From NCBI GenBank assembly GCA_019843655.1, contig JACDQD010000001.1, positions 46,770,443 to 46,834,442 of the forward strand: a DNA stretch of 64,000 nt. The letters are read 5' to 3'. This DNA comes from Lethocerus indicus (lineage: Eukaryota; Arthropoda; Insecta; Hemiptera; Belostomatidae). The translations under genes and the position numbers were made by a program. Under the pieces are notes generated by a model. That model had not been told where the DNA came from and ran no database searches. It saw only the letters and a program-made list of their open reading frames with translations. Positions 49,301 through 62,317 of the stretch are shown in pieces (positions within the stretch are counted from its first letter, which is position 1; every line of letters starts with the position of its first letter).

Positions 49301-52300
49301 CCTAAATTGACGTTGGTTTTTAAAACACGCCTGGTGGTTACATTGCAACATTGTGTAACTCTTTTATCAGATTTGAACATAGATGTTGCTACTCAATGTC
49401 ATTCCATAATCTCACTGGTTAATGATCCTTGGGAACATCCTACCTTGCACAAAATCTTGCACAATCATCCGACAAGTGAAGAAGAAGGTAAAGAAACAAT
49501 GGATATACAATAATGATACTTTTTTTTAGCGGAAAGAATTAGTCTCCTAGAGTATTCAGAGCTTTACCATTCTGGATTAGCTAAAGTTGGTGAAATGAAA
49601 TATGTACTTTCTGGTTATGTTAGCTTCCTTAAGTTTTTATTATGCATAGTAATGTAATACATACAAATAAATAAATTAGTCTTAGTTATGTATAAATGTT
49701 TAGAATTGTGTGCTTTTTACTGTTATGAATTTGATCTTAATATAATTTTAATTTGATAATTAAGATTTGTGTGATAGGAGAATTCGATAATTTATTAGCT
49801 TTGTGAATGCCTGAGTCTGCATTTTTTCTGCTAAATCTTAATTTTTGTTAATTGTATTTTTCATTTAGAGAAATGTGTCTTTTGTTGAACTAGATTTAAT
49901 CTGATAGATGAGCGAAGGTTTCCTTTAATCTGTTATATTTAATCTGTTTGTCAATTATATCATTAATGACTTTATAAGGTGGTAACACACAACAATAACA
50001 AAACAGTGTTGAAACCTAACTAACAACCATTTAACCTGGATTCCGATTCTCCCATTATTGTAAACCTACCATCCATTTTATTGACTTAGCTGAAGTGGAT
50101 TTATTGGTGGAAGTGATGTTTATTGTGACACTGAAGGTAGGCCGTATATGTTAATAAAAGATTATATTGCAGATCATTACCAAGGTTACTGATCTATTTA
50201 CAGTAGTAATCAGGTTTTTGGTGAACCTTTAGATAATTTTTTTTTTTATTAATTATTTTTCTTCAAACAAAAGTAAATATTTCGATACTTCATATTAGAC
50301 ATTTAAAAGTACAGATTATTTCCAAACACCATTGTCGGGAAAAAGTAATTCTGGATTAGGAGAATGGAGAAAAATTATTAATAAAACTTGGTGTATTTGT
50401 TATTTTTAAATATATATATTTTGTTGTAGCCAATGGAGAAAGTTGTGTTGGCCACATCACATTTTTTTTTGTCTGTTCCAAGTTAACTAACTGCTGGACA
50501 GTGGGAGCTTTTCATCATTGAATGTGGCAGTCTATATTTTTTGAGGTAGGTGTTGACACAGTTTCTCCTTGCATCTCATTGGCTCACTAGTCCCAAATTA
50601 ATTTGGGGGTAATAAAGTGACAAGTTATTGCATATATAGTAATGCAGCAACCAAAAATGCATATAGTAGCAGGCAGTTTGCTACAGCATATTGCTTATAC
50701 TTGGCAAGGTCCATAAATAATATGCTGACCTAAAAGAGTCAGAAATTTAAGAGTTACTTAATACCCATCAATGGTGAGTAATTAACATCCTTTGGGGTTT
50801 TCAATAATGCTGGATACTGGAATTAATGGTAAATCAGTGTTTATTTTAATATATAGCACAGTAAATATATTTGTTGACAGTGATACATTATATTCACAAT
50901 ATTCTTCCATTCATCCTGACAGGTAGGTTACATTTTTTTCTCCACTTTTAAGTTCTCTTATATTTTAATTCAATTTAATTTATTTTTGTACTTCTCTTGA
51001 GCTGTCATAATTGGTATACAGTAACGTACATGTTGTTCATTAAATGAAAGTGAGAGAGCATGGGAGAGAAATAAAATATTCCTGAAGAATATTGTTCTAG
51101 AATAATTGTGTTTAAATATGGGGTTTAGAAAGCAATGGCCCTATTAAAAAAATATTCCATGCAATATTTACTATATTTTTGCATGATTATCTGAATTGGT
51201 TTATGAAATTTGTGTTTAATTAGTCATTATAAAATAATATATTTTACTTCTCTCTGATTTATAATGTTCTGTTGCTTATATGTTTATGGTTACCAATAAA
51301 CTTAAGATAATCACAAAAGTAAATCTAAATTTGATTGTATTAAAAACATTATTTTATAGAAGAATTATTACTGTTCGGGATTGACAATTATTTAGTTGTT
51401 ATGTTTTGACTAAAATCAAGTTTATTTTAATGATTGAAATGTAGAAAAGTAATTTGCATGTCTCATAAAATATTGTATTTAAAAATTATATAAAAATCTT
51501 ATACAATGTGTTATTGACATGTTAAGCATAATAAAGGTTTTGTTGGCTTTGCCATTTAGTTATTAAACATTATATTTAAATATATTATATTTAAAGAACT
51601 AACGGGTATTATATACACAACACTAATTTTAGATGCTACCACCTTTGTCCCTTCAGCTCTAAATCAACAGGTCTCATCTTATAATAAAAAAGAGTAAAGT
51701 GCACGGTTATTTGACAGTGTTTGTGGCACATGATAATGTTTATGTGATGTTTTATACTGTTACTTGTTATTGTTGTTACTGTTACTGCTTTCCTTGTCGA
51801 AATTATAGGCATTAAATAAGTATGGTATCACTAATTGAGATTTACCAATGGCTGATGTAGTGTGCTTTGCGTTGTATGCATTAATGTGTCTTGTCAACAT
51901 AATCAAATTTAGCTTTAGGTATTACATAACAGTAAATGAAGTAATTCAAACTTTATTTTTCAATGCTGGTCTTTTTAAGACTGACTTTCTAAGAAAATAT
52001 TTGTGAACATTGTTGCAATAAACAGAGTTTGTTTTCTATCACATTATTTCTTTTTTTAGTATATATATAGTAAATCTGTTTGTATTCTAAGGTTGTTATT
52101 TGTGATATCTTTGTGAAAAATTAATTCCTTATGTGCATATTTTTTATATTTTTTCTGTTAATTTAGGGAATGTTATGGGAGTAATTTTGGTATATATTTA
52201 AGAAATATAATTTATTCTACTTAATTAAAAGTACATATCATCTAGATATGCTGTCAAACTGTAAACTGTGGATGAACTTATTCCAGCAACTGAAAACAAC

Positions 52301-55300
52301 TGTTTTAATGAAAAACTACATTTTAATGTTTGATTTTTTTTAGTGAATACATTTTTACAAGTGGAAGGAAGTCAGCTTCTTGTGATGAGGTTGGATGTTT
52401 TATGTGAGGGAAAGTGTGAAGATTTAGCTCTGAGGCTTGCAGAGTCATGTTTCAGATATCTTAGGCATTCTAATGTTTCCCCACCTAGTCATATTAATTA
52501 TGTCAGAGATGTTCTACTTGCTTTACTTTTTAGGTTTAAACGAAATCATGACATTATTGTGCAGGTAAGAATTTTTTTTTAATATCACTGTTTTGTAAAT
52601 ATATACTTAGTAGCTTTAATTTTGTTAATAAACATTGTAATATCTAAAACATCACATTTTCTAATTGTAATCATCTTGCACTAACAATTAATTATTGAAT
52701 AATTGTTATGTTGTTTTAATAAAAAATAGTAATAGTCAATGCATATGTATTTGTATTGGTCTTAAACTATGGTGAGTTTGTGATGGTTATTTTTTTGTTT
52801 GTAATATACTTTTTCTTTGTATTCATGGTTACATATTTCAATATATGTGTAATATATATTACAAAATAGCAGGTAGATAATGGGTAGGTTTCTATTGGTA
52901 AGAACAGTTTTTCTTTTATTTTTCCTAGTATCAGTTATTCTAGAATGTACTCATTGACTTATAACAAAAAAATATATGAATTGTAAAGGGGATGTCTGAA
53001 GCATGGTCAAATCAGAATCAAACATATTTTAATATTCTTTATTATTTATTGTACATTTAATCAAGTTCAGAAATTATAAAATGGTTGCATTAGAGAGTTA
53101 TTTTTTAAAATTAATGATGAATAAGTAATATTTTACTATACATGTACACATTTTCCAGGTATATAATGCAATAATGAACTTTTATGATATTCTTCAGCTA
53201 AAACAACTTGACTTGGATGAAGGATTGCAACTTGTTCAGAGATATGCTAAGAGGAACAACAATGGTGTACGGGTTTGGAAACATAGCGATAAGGTGACTG
53301 AAATTGCTGCTCACACCATACTGGCTTCAGCTATGGTTCAATGTGTTGAAGATATTCATAAACAACAACTACTGTATGACCTCATTAAGGAGTGGGCTCT
53401 AATTCATGTTCCTAAGCTATCTTCTAGTCAACAGACACTTCAGAATATGGTCAGAAAGATTATACAAACTGCTGAATCTTCTTTGCATATCTACATATTT
53501 TGCAAAGTACTTATTAATGAGGTAACAGTCTACTTTATTAAATTCTTATGAATCTCATTAATTAGACTAATTTAAAAGAATCATATCATTCATTGCTAAT
53601 TTAATGAATATCAAATTTCATTGCAGTTGATAATGTATATAGGTTCTCTTTTTCTTGAATTTGTATTGATTGTGTATTCTACTCAGAACTTATTTCAGTT
53701 CTGATAACATAACTTATTTGTCATCATAACTGATTTTGTTAATTTAGCCTTGTCAATTGCATTTTGTCATATATAAGAATCAATGTTCATTTTATTAATG
53801 TTTTATGGTATATTTCATTTGTAATCATTATATAATGTTTATTTGATTGTTTATCATTAATAATATCATAATGCTATTAATAAATCTTTCTGTATACATA
53901 GTATTTTCTGTATTAATTAATATCTGTACATGTTTTATTTTCTTTAAGTTATTGGACAGTGGTTTTATTTTATGTTTTATGTTCATGTATGTACACAATT
54001 GTATTATTTATTTGTTTCAGTTTCCGGATGATCTGAAATCCTTGTGTATAGAACTGTACATAAAGGGTTTAACAGCTAATATGAATGAAGTTGAACAACA
54101 GAAAATGAAACATGACAAGAAGAAGATTTATGATTCTGAAATTCGTCTTTCTGATGGCTTTTTACAGTTAGCTGATCTCCTTCAGGATAATATTGCCGTA
54201 TGTCGTGAATGTGTTCTCACAGCCTTTTCTTTAAACCCCACTAGATCTTGTTTAGATCGTATTAAAGCCCTTGCTGTTATATGTAGGAAGTCTGATACAA
54301 AATCAGATTTTAGAATTTTTAATAATGGCAAGTATAAATCGCAAGCGGAAATTACTGATAGACTTGAAAAAGTTAACATAGAATGTGATCAAGATAAAAA
54401 AATACTAACTCATGTGGACTCTACAATTATAAAACCCGAATCTCATATATGTTCTCGACATTCACATATTGACTCTGTCAATGGCAGAACTTTAAAAGAA
54501 TTATGTTCAAACTGTGGAGAATGTGTCAATTCATCTGATTCCAGTGGAATAACAATTTCTGATGTATCATATTGTAATAACCTTACTTTCTTAGATCCAG
54601 AATCATTGGGACTTGCTCAACATTTATGTGATGATTTATCTACTGTACTGAGTAGTCCTCGGTATCAAATGTTGAGCTGGTCAATGGATTGGTTACAACT
54701 TAGTTCAAAATGTGAAAAGTATCTTGAAGAATATGATAGCAGAAGGAATACCACCACTGAATTAAAGTATCTCAATATTGATTATTCACAATTCAAGGAT
54801 TGGCCCAACGAAATGCATAACAATATTTCTTCAGGTATTGAGAAAGGATATGAACAGTGGATTGACTATTGTAATATGACGGAAGATTCTAAACTTGGTT
54901 CTTTGTATGAATGCAAAGTTGTTTCTAAGAGTCAAGATGTTATGCCTCAGAACATTATTGTTTTTGATGATAAGGCTGTCAAATGTAGAAAAGAACAGAA
55001 AAGAATTCATTTAGGTGATGAATTTGATTTAGAACAAAAACTTGAACCAAAAACTAATAAAAATAAGTATTTACCTTTAAATAACTTTTCTGAAAATTGT
55101 AGTGCTCACTGTAATAGTGTTGAGCACTTCAATGTACAGTCTGACAAAGAGAGGAGAAAAAAGGGAAAGAAAAAGAAAATTGATAGTAAAATTATTCTTC
55201 ATCTGAAGAAGAAAAAGAAAAAAGAAGTACTTTCATATCCTTTGAAAGAAGAAAACTGTCTGATAGCTAATGAAGCAAAATCATTACTACTTAAAATTGA

Positions 55301-58300
55301 TGACAGTAAAGACTTCTTAAATAACAACAAAGTGAAAAATGATTCTTCTAGGTTAGACAGAAATAGTTCTGGAAGTGATCCAGATATATTTAAGAAAACG
55401 TTAAGGATGTACAAATTTCCAGAAAATAAAACCAAAAATAGATCAAATGACCATGAAAATGTGAAATCATCAGTTGTTCCCTTAATAGATATTACAGACT
55501 TAAACTTTAGAGACAAACTTCTTAAAGTTAATAATTTCAATCCTAAAGTCATTTTGAGAAGGACTGAACTTAATTATAAAGTGAATAAGGAAATGGGCTG
55601 TATGAAGACTGAAAAAAGCTTTGACAAACTTGATTCTGAAATGAATGCAAAATCAACCAAGCTTAATGTCAAAGATCGCAAATTAGATATTTTAGCTCAG
55701 GCAGTTATGAGTAGTGATATATTGTTAGCGAATTCAGTTCCTGGATTGAATTCATTGGATATGATAATACCTGAATCTCACGAGCCCACAGTGCAAGTAG
55801 TTCAGTTTCCTAACAGTGCTACTGGTACTGTAGTTTCTCAACATTCCATTGTATCTGTATCTAGTAATACACAAACAAATAACACTGTGTCATTCAGCAG
55901 AGTTAAAACAAATACAGATAGTATTACAACTCAAACAACAGCTTTAGGCACTACACAGACAACTCAGACTAGTGCTTCTAATTCTCAAGCTTCAACTTCA
56001 CCTCATTCTATTACATTACTTGCTAGTAATGTCCCACAGACTTCTGTTCCTTATTTATCAAATCCTGAGACGTCTACCGCTCATCTGAACAGAGAAATGT
56101 CTCAACTTCTGCCAACTGTAGTAATTTTAGTAGTTCATTGATACCTTTAACATCAGTACACCTTGGAACTATGATTTCTAGACAGATTACACGGGGATCT
56201 TGTACGACTCAATCTACCCAGGCACAAAGTCCTACACGTTCAACAACTGTGAAACAGTTTCCTATTACATCTCCTACACCAGTTCTTTACAAACCCAATC
56301 AAATCTTGACTGTTTCAAACCAATTAATGAACACCTTAGTTTCTGCCACGCAGGAAGGAAGCACACAAGTTTCAGCTCACATACAGAGAGTTGGTCATCC
56401 TATTAAACAGTCGAAACCTGGTGAAACAAACACATCTCCACTGAAGTCATCTTCAAATTTAGCAAATAATACACAGAGTACAAAAACAAATGAAGAACCT
56501 GTAAAGATATTTTACCAAACCCAACCTACTTCAGTTTTCAGATTTATTGTTAAGGATAGTAGAATAATAGAGGAATATTATCCCCCAAACTGTTTATCTG
56601 AATCCGAGATAAATTTATTAGAAGGTGATGGCACATCTCAAAATTCTTCTATTGGCTTAAGTCAAGAGCAGATCTTGAAATTATTAAAGAGGAGAAAAGA
56701 AATGAAGTCCAAGGAAGATAAAAACAATTCTCAAGGTTCCAGCTTGCCTAAATTTCATCATGTATTTGGTCGCCAGATGTACCAGATAGGTACTAACGCA
56801 GAAGAGACAGATGAATCTAAAGGTTCGGGTCAGACACAATTTTCAGAGGTATCAGAAAATAAAAAGGTGGACAGCGCAGTTTGTACTTCTTCTGGTTTAT
56901 CCAAAGCTGTTCAAACTGTATTAAAAGACAATGAAAGTTCAGACAAAGAGTGTGATAAACTAAAGCCTAATGATTCACCAAGTAATAATCCGGCATCGAA
57001 AACAAGTAGTTCTGCAGGGGGTTGTGCCTCAAAAGTTAGGTTAGCTACTTCTGATATGAAGACAAGTTCTGATGCTAACTTCCCCGATAAAAAAAAAGTT
57101 TCTGAATTACAATCACCTGGAGTTATTTACACATGTAATGTTCCTGTGACATTTGCGAACACAACTTTGTTACAAGGAAAACCAATTACAATTGTAAAAG
57201 CAAATGAACAACAGAAAATTGTAACACAGAATTCAGCAAAATTTGAGGCTGAAACTAATACCAAAGAATCTGTTATTCGAAGTAATATGAATGCCTTATT
57301 GTCCGCAGCACTGCAGAGTCCTTCTCCATTGCGATCCTCAGCTTGTAATATTACTTCTTCTGTTAGCTCTGTCTCTCAATCTTCATCAGCAAAAATTCAG
57401 ACACAGTTGGAATCAAAAGAACCTATTGAAAATAATATGCATGGAACATTGCAGAACATTAGAATGCCAATTAAGACAATTAAACGCCAACCAGTAGTGG
57501 AACAAGGACTACAGAGAGTATTTAAACCTTTTGTTCAAGTTTCTGCAGGAAATAATGCTTCTCAAACATGCGCTCCAGTTGTTTCCTGCATTCCTGTACC
57601 TGTAAGGACAGTTCAAGTTTTGACAACTAATTTAAACCAAGGTACCAATAATACTAAGATAGATGGCAGGAAAGAGTCTTTGCCTGTAAGTCCTGTTGAG
57701 CGAGCTGCTGTCTGCTCTACTACCTTGGAGCAGTTACGGGAATTTGAGTCTGTATTAGAAGAAGTTACAAACACTTCCCAAATGAAAGAAAAAGGTAACA
57801 TCAAATTGAAAACTGATCAAGAACCTTTACTTTCCCATTCAATTTCTAACACAGAATTCTCAATACCCCAATCAAAACAGGATAATGTGTTCACTTCTTC
57901 GTTAGAAAGTTCAGTTTCTGATGCCACGAATGAACGAGTTAGTCTTACTTTTATTAGTAAACCTTCTTCTAATGGAAGCAATACGTTAATAAATGCTAGT
58001 CCACAAACAATAACTACTGCCACTCCTGTTGTTGTGGTTCAGAGTTGTAGTAGGCCAGTTGCTTCTACAGCACTAAATATAACATCACAGAGCTCATCTA
58101 GTCCAGTGCCTTCAACTGTTGCAACTAATATACAAGCTAGAATCAATACTAAAATAAATAAACCTAAATCTAAGTCTGTTGGAAAGACATCTCCAACTGG
58201 TAATACAGTTAAAGTGTCAACTCTTCCTAAACCACAGCAGAAACCACAAGAAGATGAGCAGACAACACAAAGAATTTATGCAATCCTAGATAAATATGCG

Positions 58301-61300
58301 GAACAGCTGCGTAATTCACCAGAACTTAAGAATAAACCTGCACCCAGGCGTCGATCAAATCCTCCAACAAACACAACTCAGTCATCAAAAAGAAAGAAAT
58401 CTTCTCAGAGCAAAATTAAAGGTAGCTCTAGTGTGGCATGTTCATCTGGCTTGGAATTGAGCACTGGGTCTGAGGATTTGCTAACGCTCGGTAGTGAAGA
58501 TAGCTCTAATGGATTAAGCCAAATATCGCAAGTAATTAATTCACCCCAAAGCCGGCTTGATGAACTTTCAACGACTACAGGAGGTGATGTCTCATCTGAA
58601 ACCTCTGAATCGTTAGATTCAAAGGAACCAAGAACCCAACATAGGATATTGTTAACAGAATCATCGCAGGATAGTGGAAAGGCAGTTATCGTCGAGGAAA
58701 GTTTACAAGAGTCAACAGTGATAAATGTTGATAATTCAAAAGTTCTAGCAGGAAAACAAGTTGTTGTTGGAAATGGTGCAGCCATTCCATTAACTTTATC
58801 TTTGCCTGGAACAGGAAATTTAAAACAAGTCATTTTTCCTGTCCCTGCTGACGGAAGGCAATTTGTTGTTGCCAAAGTACCTAAAATGTATAGGGTTCAT
58901 CAAGTATCCGGATCACCTTTTTTGGCCACTACCAGTTCGGGGACAGTTCTGTTTAGGCAAATGTGTCTCAACAAATCGAATACAAATGTAAAGCAAATGA
59001 AGGTTCCTGTGGTTTCTACTATGTCATCTCAAGATTTATCCACAGCATCGACAAATTCACAGCCTACAGTTGTTTTACCAGGTGGTGTAACTCAGTCATT
59101 CACTCTGGCGTCTAATTCAAATTCAGAAAGCGATGCACTGGGATTGAAATTAGATAATACAGTTGTGTTGAACACCACCACGGCATCATCAGTTAGTTTG
59201 GTTCAACATAATATATCGACCCAAGTACAGCCATCTACTGGATTATTAACTAATTCAAAACACGTTAACACTGAGGAAATGTCTACTTCTGGCCAATCGT
59301 TTACAAGCGATATCACTATAACATGCTTGAAATCAAAAAACACATCAGTGTGTACAACTGGTTCGCTTGCGGTTACAGAAAACAATGAAGAAAAGCCAGG
59401 TAATTTTTAATTCATAATAAGTTAATATTATTTTGTTAAACTTAAAGAAAGTTCCATTCTGTATTTTTTTTCAGAACATTGTACAAATCAGAAGACAGCA
59501 GCAACTTCAACAGCTGGATCAGGCACAGTTCCTCGTAGCACATCAACTAAAAGTTGGTCACAAATTCTTACCGATGTTAAGAATAGAAAGAATGGAGAAA
59601 AAATTGTAAAAGAGGAATTTTTTAATAAAAAAGAATCTATTAAAATAATAACTGCTAACAATGTCTTGAAGCCAGATTTCCTCACTCAAAAAGGTAAACT
59701 AATTAGTTCTATATTTTGTTAATATTATAAATTGTTTAATAAGGAATTACTAATAAAATAGATAAAATCGATTATCAAATCATAAAAAAATTATTCTTAT
59801 AACTGTAATGCAACATAATTTTTATTACTTTTGATTGCTTTAGAAAAAAGGACATGGGAGCCTCCGTGCCTCAGGCATAGAGCATAAGACCCGGAGGTTG
59901 GCAATTTGAATCTGCCTGTATTCCATTGATATTAGTTTATAAGGTAGCATAAGTCGAGGACTGCCACTTTCTCTGGTAGTGGTCATTTACCATAACCAAC
60001 CAAATCATAAGTGCATAAAAGGCCACAAAAGTCCAATTACACTACATAAGAAGCAGTGCATTAAAAAATATAATTAAATCAGTTCATTTAAATAAAATTA
60101 CAAAACGCTTAACTTTAAATTTGTGTATTTCAAAAAATACCTATTGCATTATTAATAGCTTCTATTATTATTAATGTACATGCTTCTATAGAAAACCTAG
60201 TAAAAAGTATATTATAAAAACATTACAAAAATATTCAATGCATATTTGAGTTTATTTAATATTGTAGGGTAAATTATATGAACTTAATGCCCCTGAAGCA
60301 AGCAGAATTTATTTTATTCATCAAATAGTATATAAATAAAATGTGTATTTTAAAATTTTTTTTTCCTTCTGCATAATGAATTAGAATAATAACATATTTA
60401 TTTTTTTCAGATTCTAGAGTTATTTGGCAGTCAGATGACCACAAAAATGGAAATGAAGGAAGAAATGATAAATCTACAGAATCAGTAATAAAGATAAATC
60501 AACTTGACGTTGCTGGTGATGAGACATCTTGTAAAACTAATATTATTGTAGGTAGTCCAGAATTGTGGCATTATAATATTTCTAGGATGGAAATATTAGG
60601 GAAGACTCATAAATCAATGACTTCTCCACCTATTAACGAATTGGATACTAAAATCTCTGAAGTGGATAGTTGCATTGTGTCTAACTCACAGAGACGCAAA
60701 GTTAATAATGTTGAGAACACAATTCTTCAAATAGCATTTACTAAATCTGACAAGTCCAAACCTGTGTACATCAAAGAAAATATTGTGCAACAACGGACGA
60801 TATCTTCCCTTGAAAAGGAATTAAATTTACAGAAGAGTTTATCTGATGAATGTGAAGATTTAGGTGTAGACAAACCTAGTACTAGCGATTTATTTCCAGA
60901 AGCAGAACTGTTATTAGAGCCTGACCCTCTAAGTAGAGATAGTTTATCTGGAGGTTTATTTTCTCGTGGTATTGAGTCTTCTTCCAGTAGCCATGACTCT
61001 CCTAGCAGAAGCCCAGTATTGGTTAGTAGATTCACAGCTAACCATTGGAAAAAGCAAAAGAGGGGTGTCCTAAGGCGTAAGGTAACGGGAGTTGAAAATT
61101 ATATTTGTGACCCATCCAATAAGAAGCAAAACGTTGTAAAAGGACAGAAAGCTACTTTATGTAGTACTAGCGTATCATGTAACATCAATTCAATGACACC
61201 ACAGTTTAACATTTCTCCAGAGACTGAAAAAGTTTTAGAATTAAATCCTTTAGACCGTTTTAAAAGAGTTAAAAGTCAAATTGTTGAACAAACCTGCAAC

Positions 61301-62317
61301 AATCATTTGGATGATTCTGACATCCATTGTAATAGTGCAGACACTGAAATAGGCTATAATGATAGTGAAAATGAAAACTGTGTATGTTCAGAAGGCGAAG
61401 ATAATTATAATGAGACTGATATGCATGATACAGCAGATTCCGATTCAACTGTGTTACAGCAAAATCATATTTCAAAAAATCTTCATGATATTAGTGGAAA
61501 TGAACAAAGCCAAAATTCTTTCAACGATACAGATTCTACTTCTAAGTTAGACAGTCACTTATTAGAAACTGTTTCCATAAGCTCTCGGAAACTGCTACCA
61601 CCCTTGATTACATATAACAAAAAAACTAATGTAAAATTATCTGATTTATTGCCAAAGGATCATCCAAAGAATAAGTCCAGTGCAGACTTATCATGGAGTA
61701 AAATTGTAGAAGGGGTCAGCAATAAAAGCACTGTAAGTTCAGATTTAACTGATGTGGTTGTTCTTTCTGAAGTATTACGCAAATCAAGTGGTAGTACAGA
61801 AGAACATTTGATATCTGATGATATAAGTAGTGATATTAACACATCGAACGGTGATCTTCAAATATTTGATGAAACTTCTAATGCTTCCAAATCATCTCTC
61901 CACACATCAGTTTCTCAGGTTGTTGAGATAGGAAGTGTATCCGGAAGAAAAAGAAAGTCTCTCTCCCCTCAGAAAGGTAGTAAAACAGCTAGAACCCGTA
62001 AAGGAAAAAAAATTAACATGCTGGACTTAAGTTCTAATGACGAAAGTGATAGTTCAATAGACACAGTTATGTTAGATTCTGAATCATGTCAAGGAATGCA
62101 TCACAGGGGTTCTCGTCGGTCTTCTTCCAGGGGTCAGGTCAAGAAAGGATGTCCCTGCTTCAATGGAACAACTGATCAATCAAAGAAGAAGAAAGAGTTG
62201 GGTTTGGTATCAAAGACTGACAAGCTACTTACATCAAGCTCATTACTGGCCGTAATAACAAATAAAAAACCTGTGAATAACAAATGTGCTTTTAAAAATG
62301 TTCTGAAGAAGAGGTAG
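46394..62317 (+). CDS. Very large ZNF292/RLF-like protein without visible zinc fingers
   Basis: Exons: 46394-46477, 48994-49136, 49267-49487, 52344-52564, 53159-53521, 54021-59399, 59475-59693, 60411-62317; about 2845 codons. Phases agree at every junction if one lost base is allowed in exon 6. The first ~450 residues are helical and parallel human ZNF292: WEHPTLHKIL, then FLQVEGSQLLVMRLD; SLHIYIFCKVLINE; and WSMDWLQLSSKCEKYL match WKNPVLCTIL, FLAFEGPILLDMRI, TVYHIFFLIKVINSE and FWDWKTLKRQC. The rest is low-complexity: a lysine-rich patch (KKGKKKKIDSK), then long Ser/Thr/Gln/Asn-rich sequence, a basic RRRSNPP segment and RKRKSLSPQKGSKTARTRKG near the end. No C2H2 finger was found. A nuclear regulatory role is inference. 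The start is unresolved: ATG at 46451 has a good context, but the frame is open to the acceptor at 46393, so an upstream coding exon is possible. Confidence 0.75.
59855..60060 (+). mobile_element. Degenerate tRNA-derived SINE copy
   Basis: GGAGCCTCCGTGCCTCAGGC followed by GGTTGGCAATTTGAATCTGCC matches the head of the 30151/34688 SINE family, including the B-box position. The body (GATATTAGTTTATAAG) also corresponds. It sits in the intron between the last two exons of the ZNF292-like gene. No clear target-site duplication is left. Confidence 0.68.

Noticed and set aside
55199..55552. Long minus-strand frames antisense to the ZNF292-like exon (also 58405-58875)
   Set aside because: Shadows of the coding strand; low-complexity leucine/serine translations without motifs or promoters.
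56099..56130. A 32-nt GT...AG interval that would restore frame in the ZNF292-like exon
   Set aside because: Length fits the phase, but 32 nt is far below the size of any other intron here and the site has no good donor consensus. A base deletion is simpler.
56110..56140. Programmed -1 frameshift signal
   Set aside because: No X-XXY-YYZ heptamer in the correct frame and no obvious downstream stem-loop or pseudoknot.
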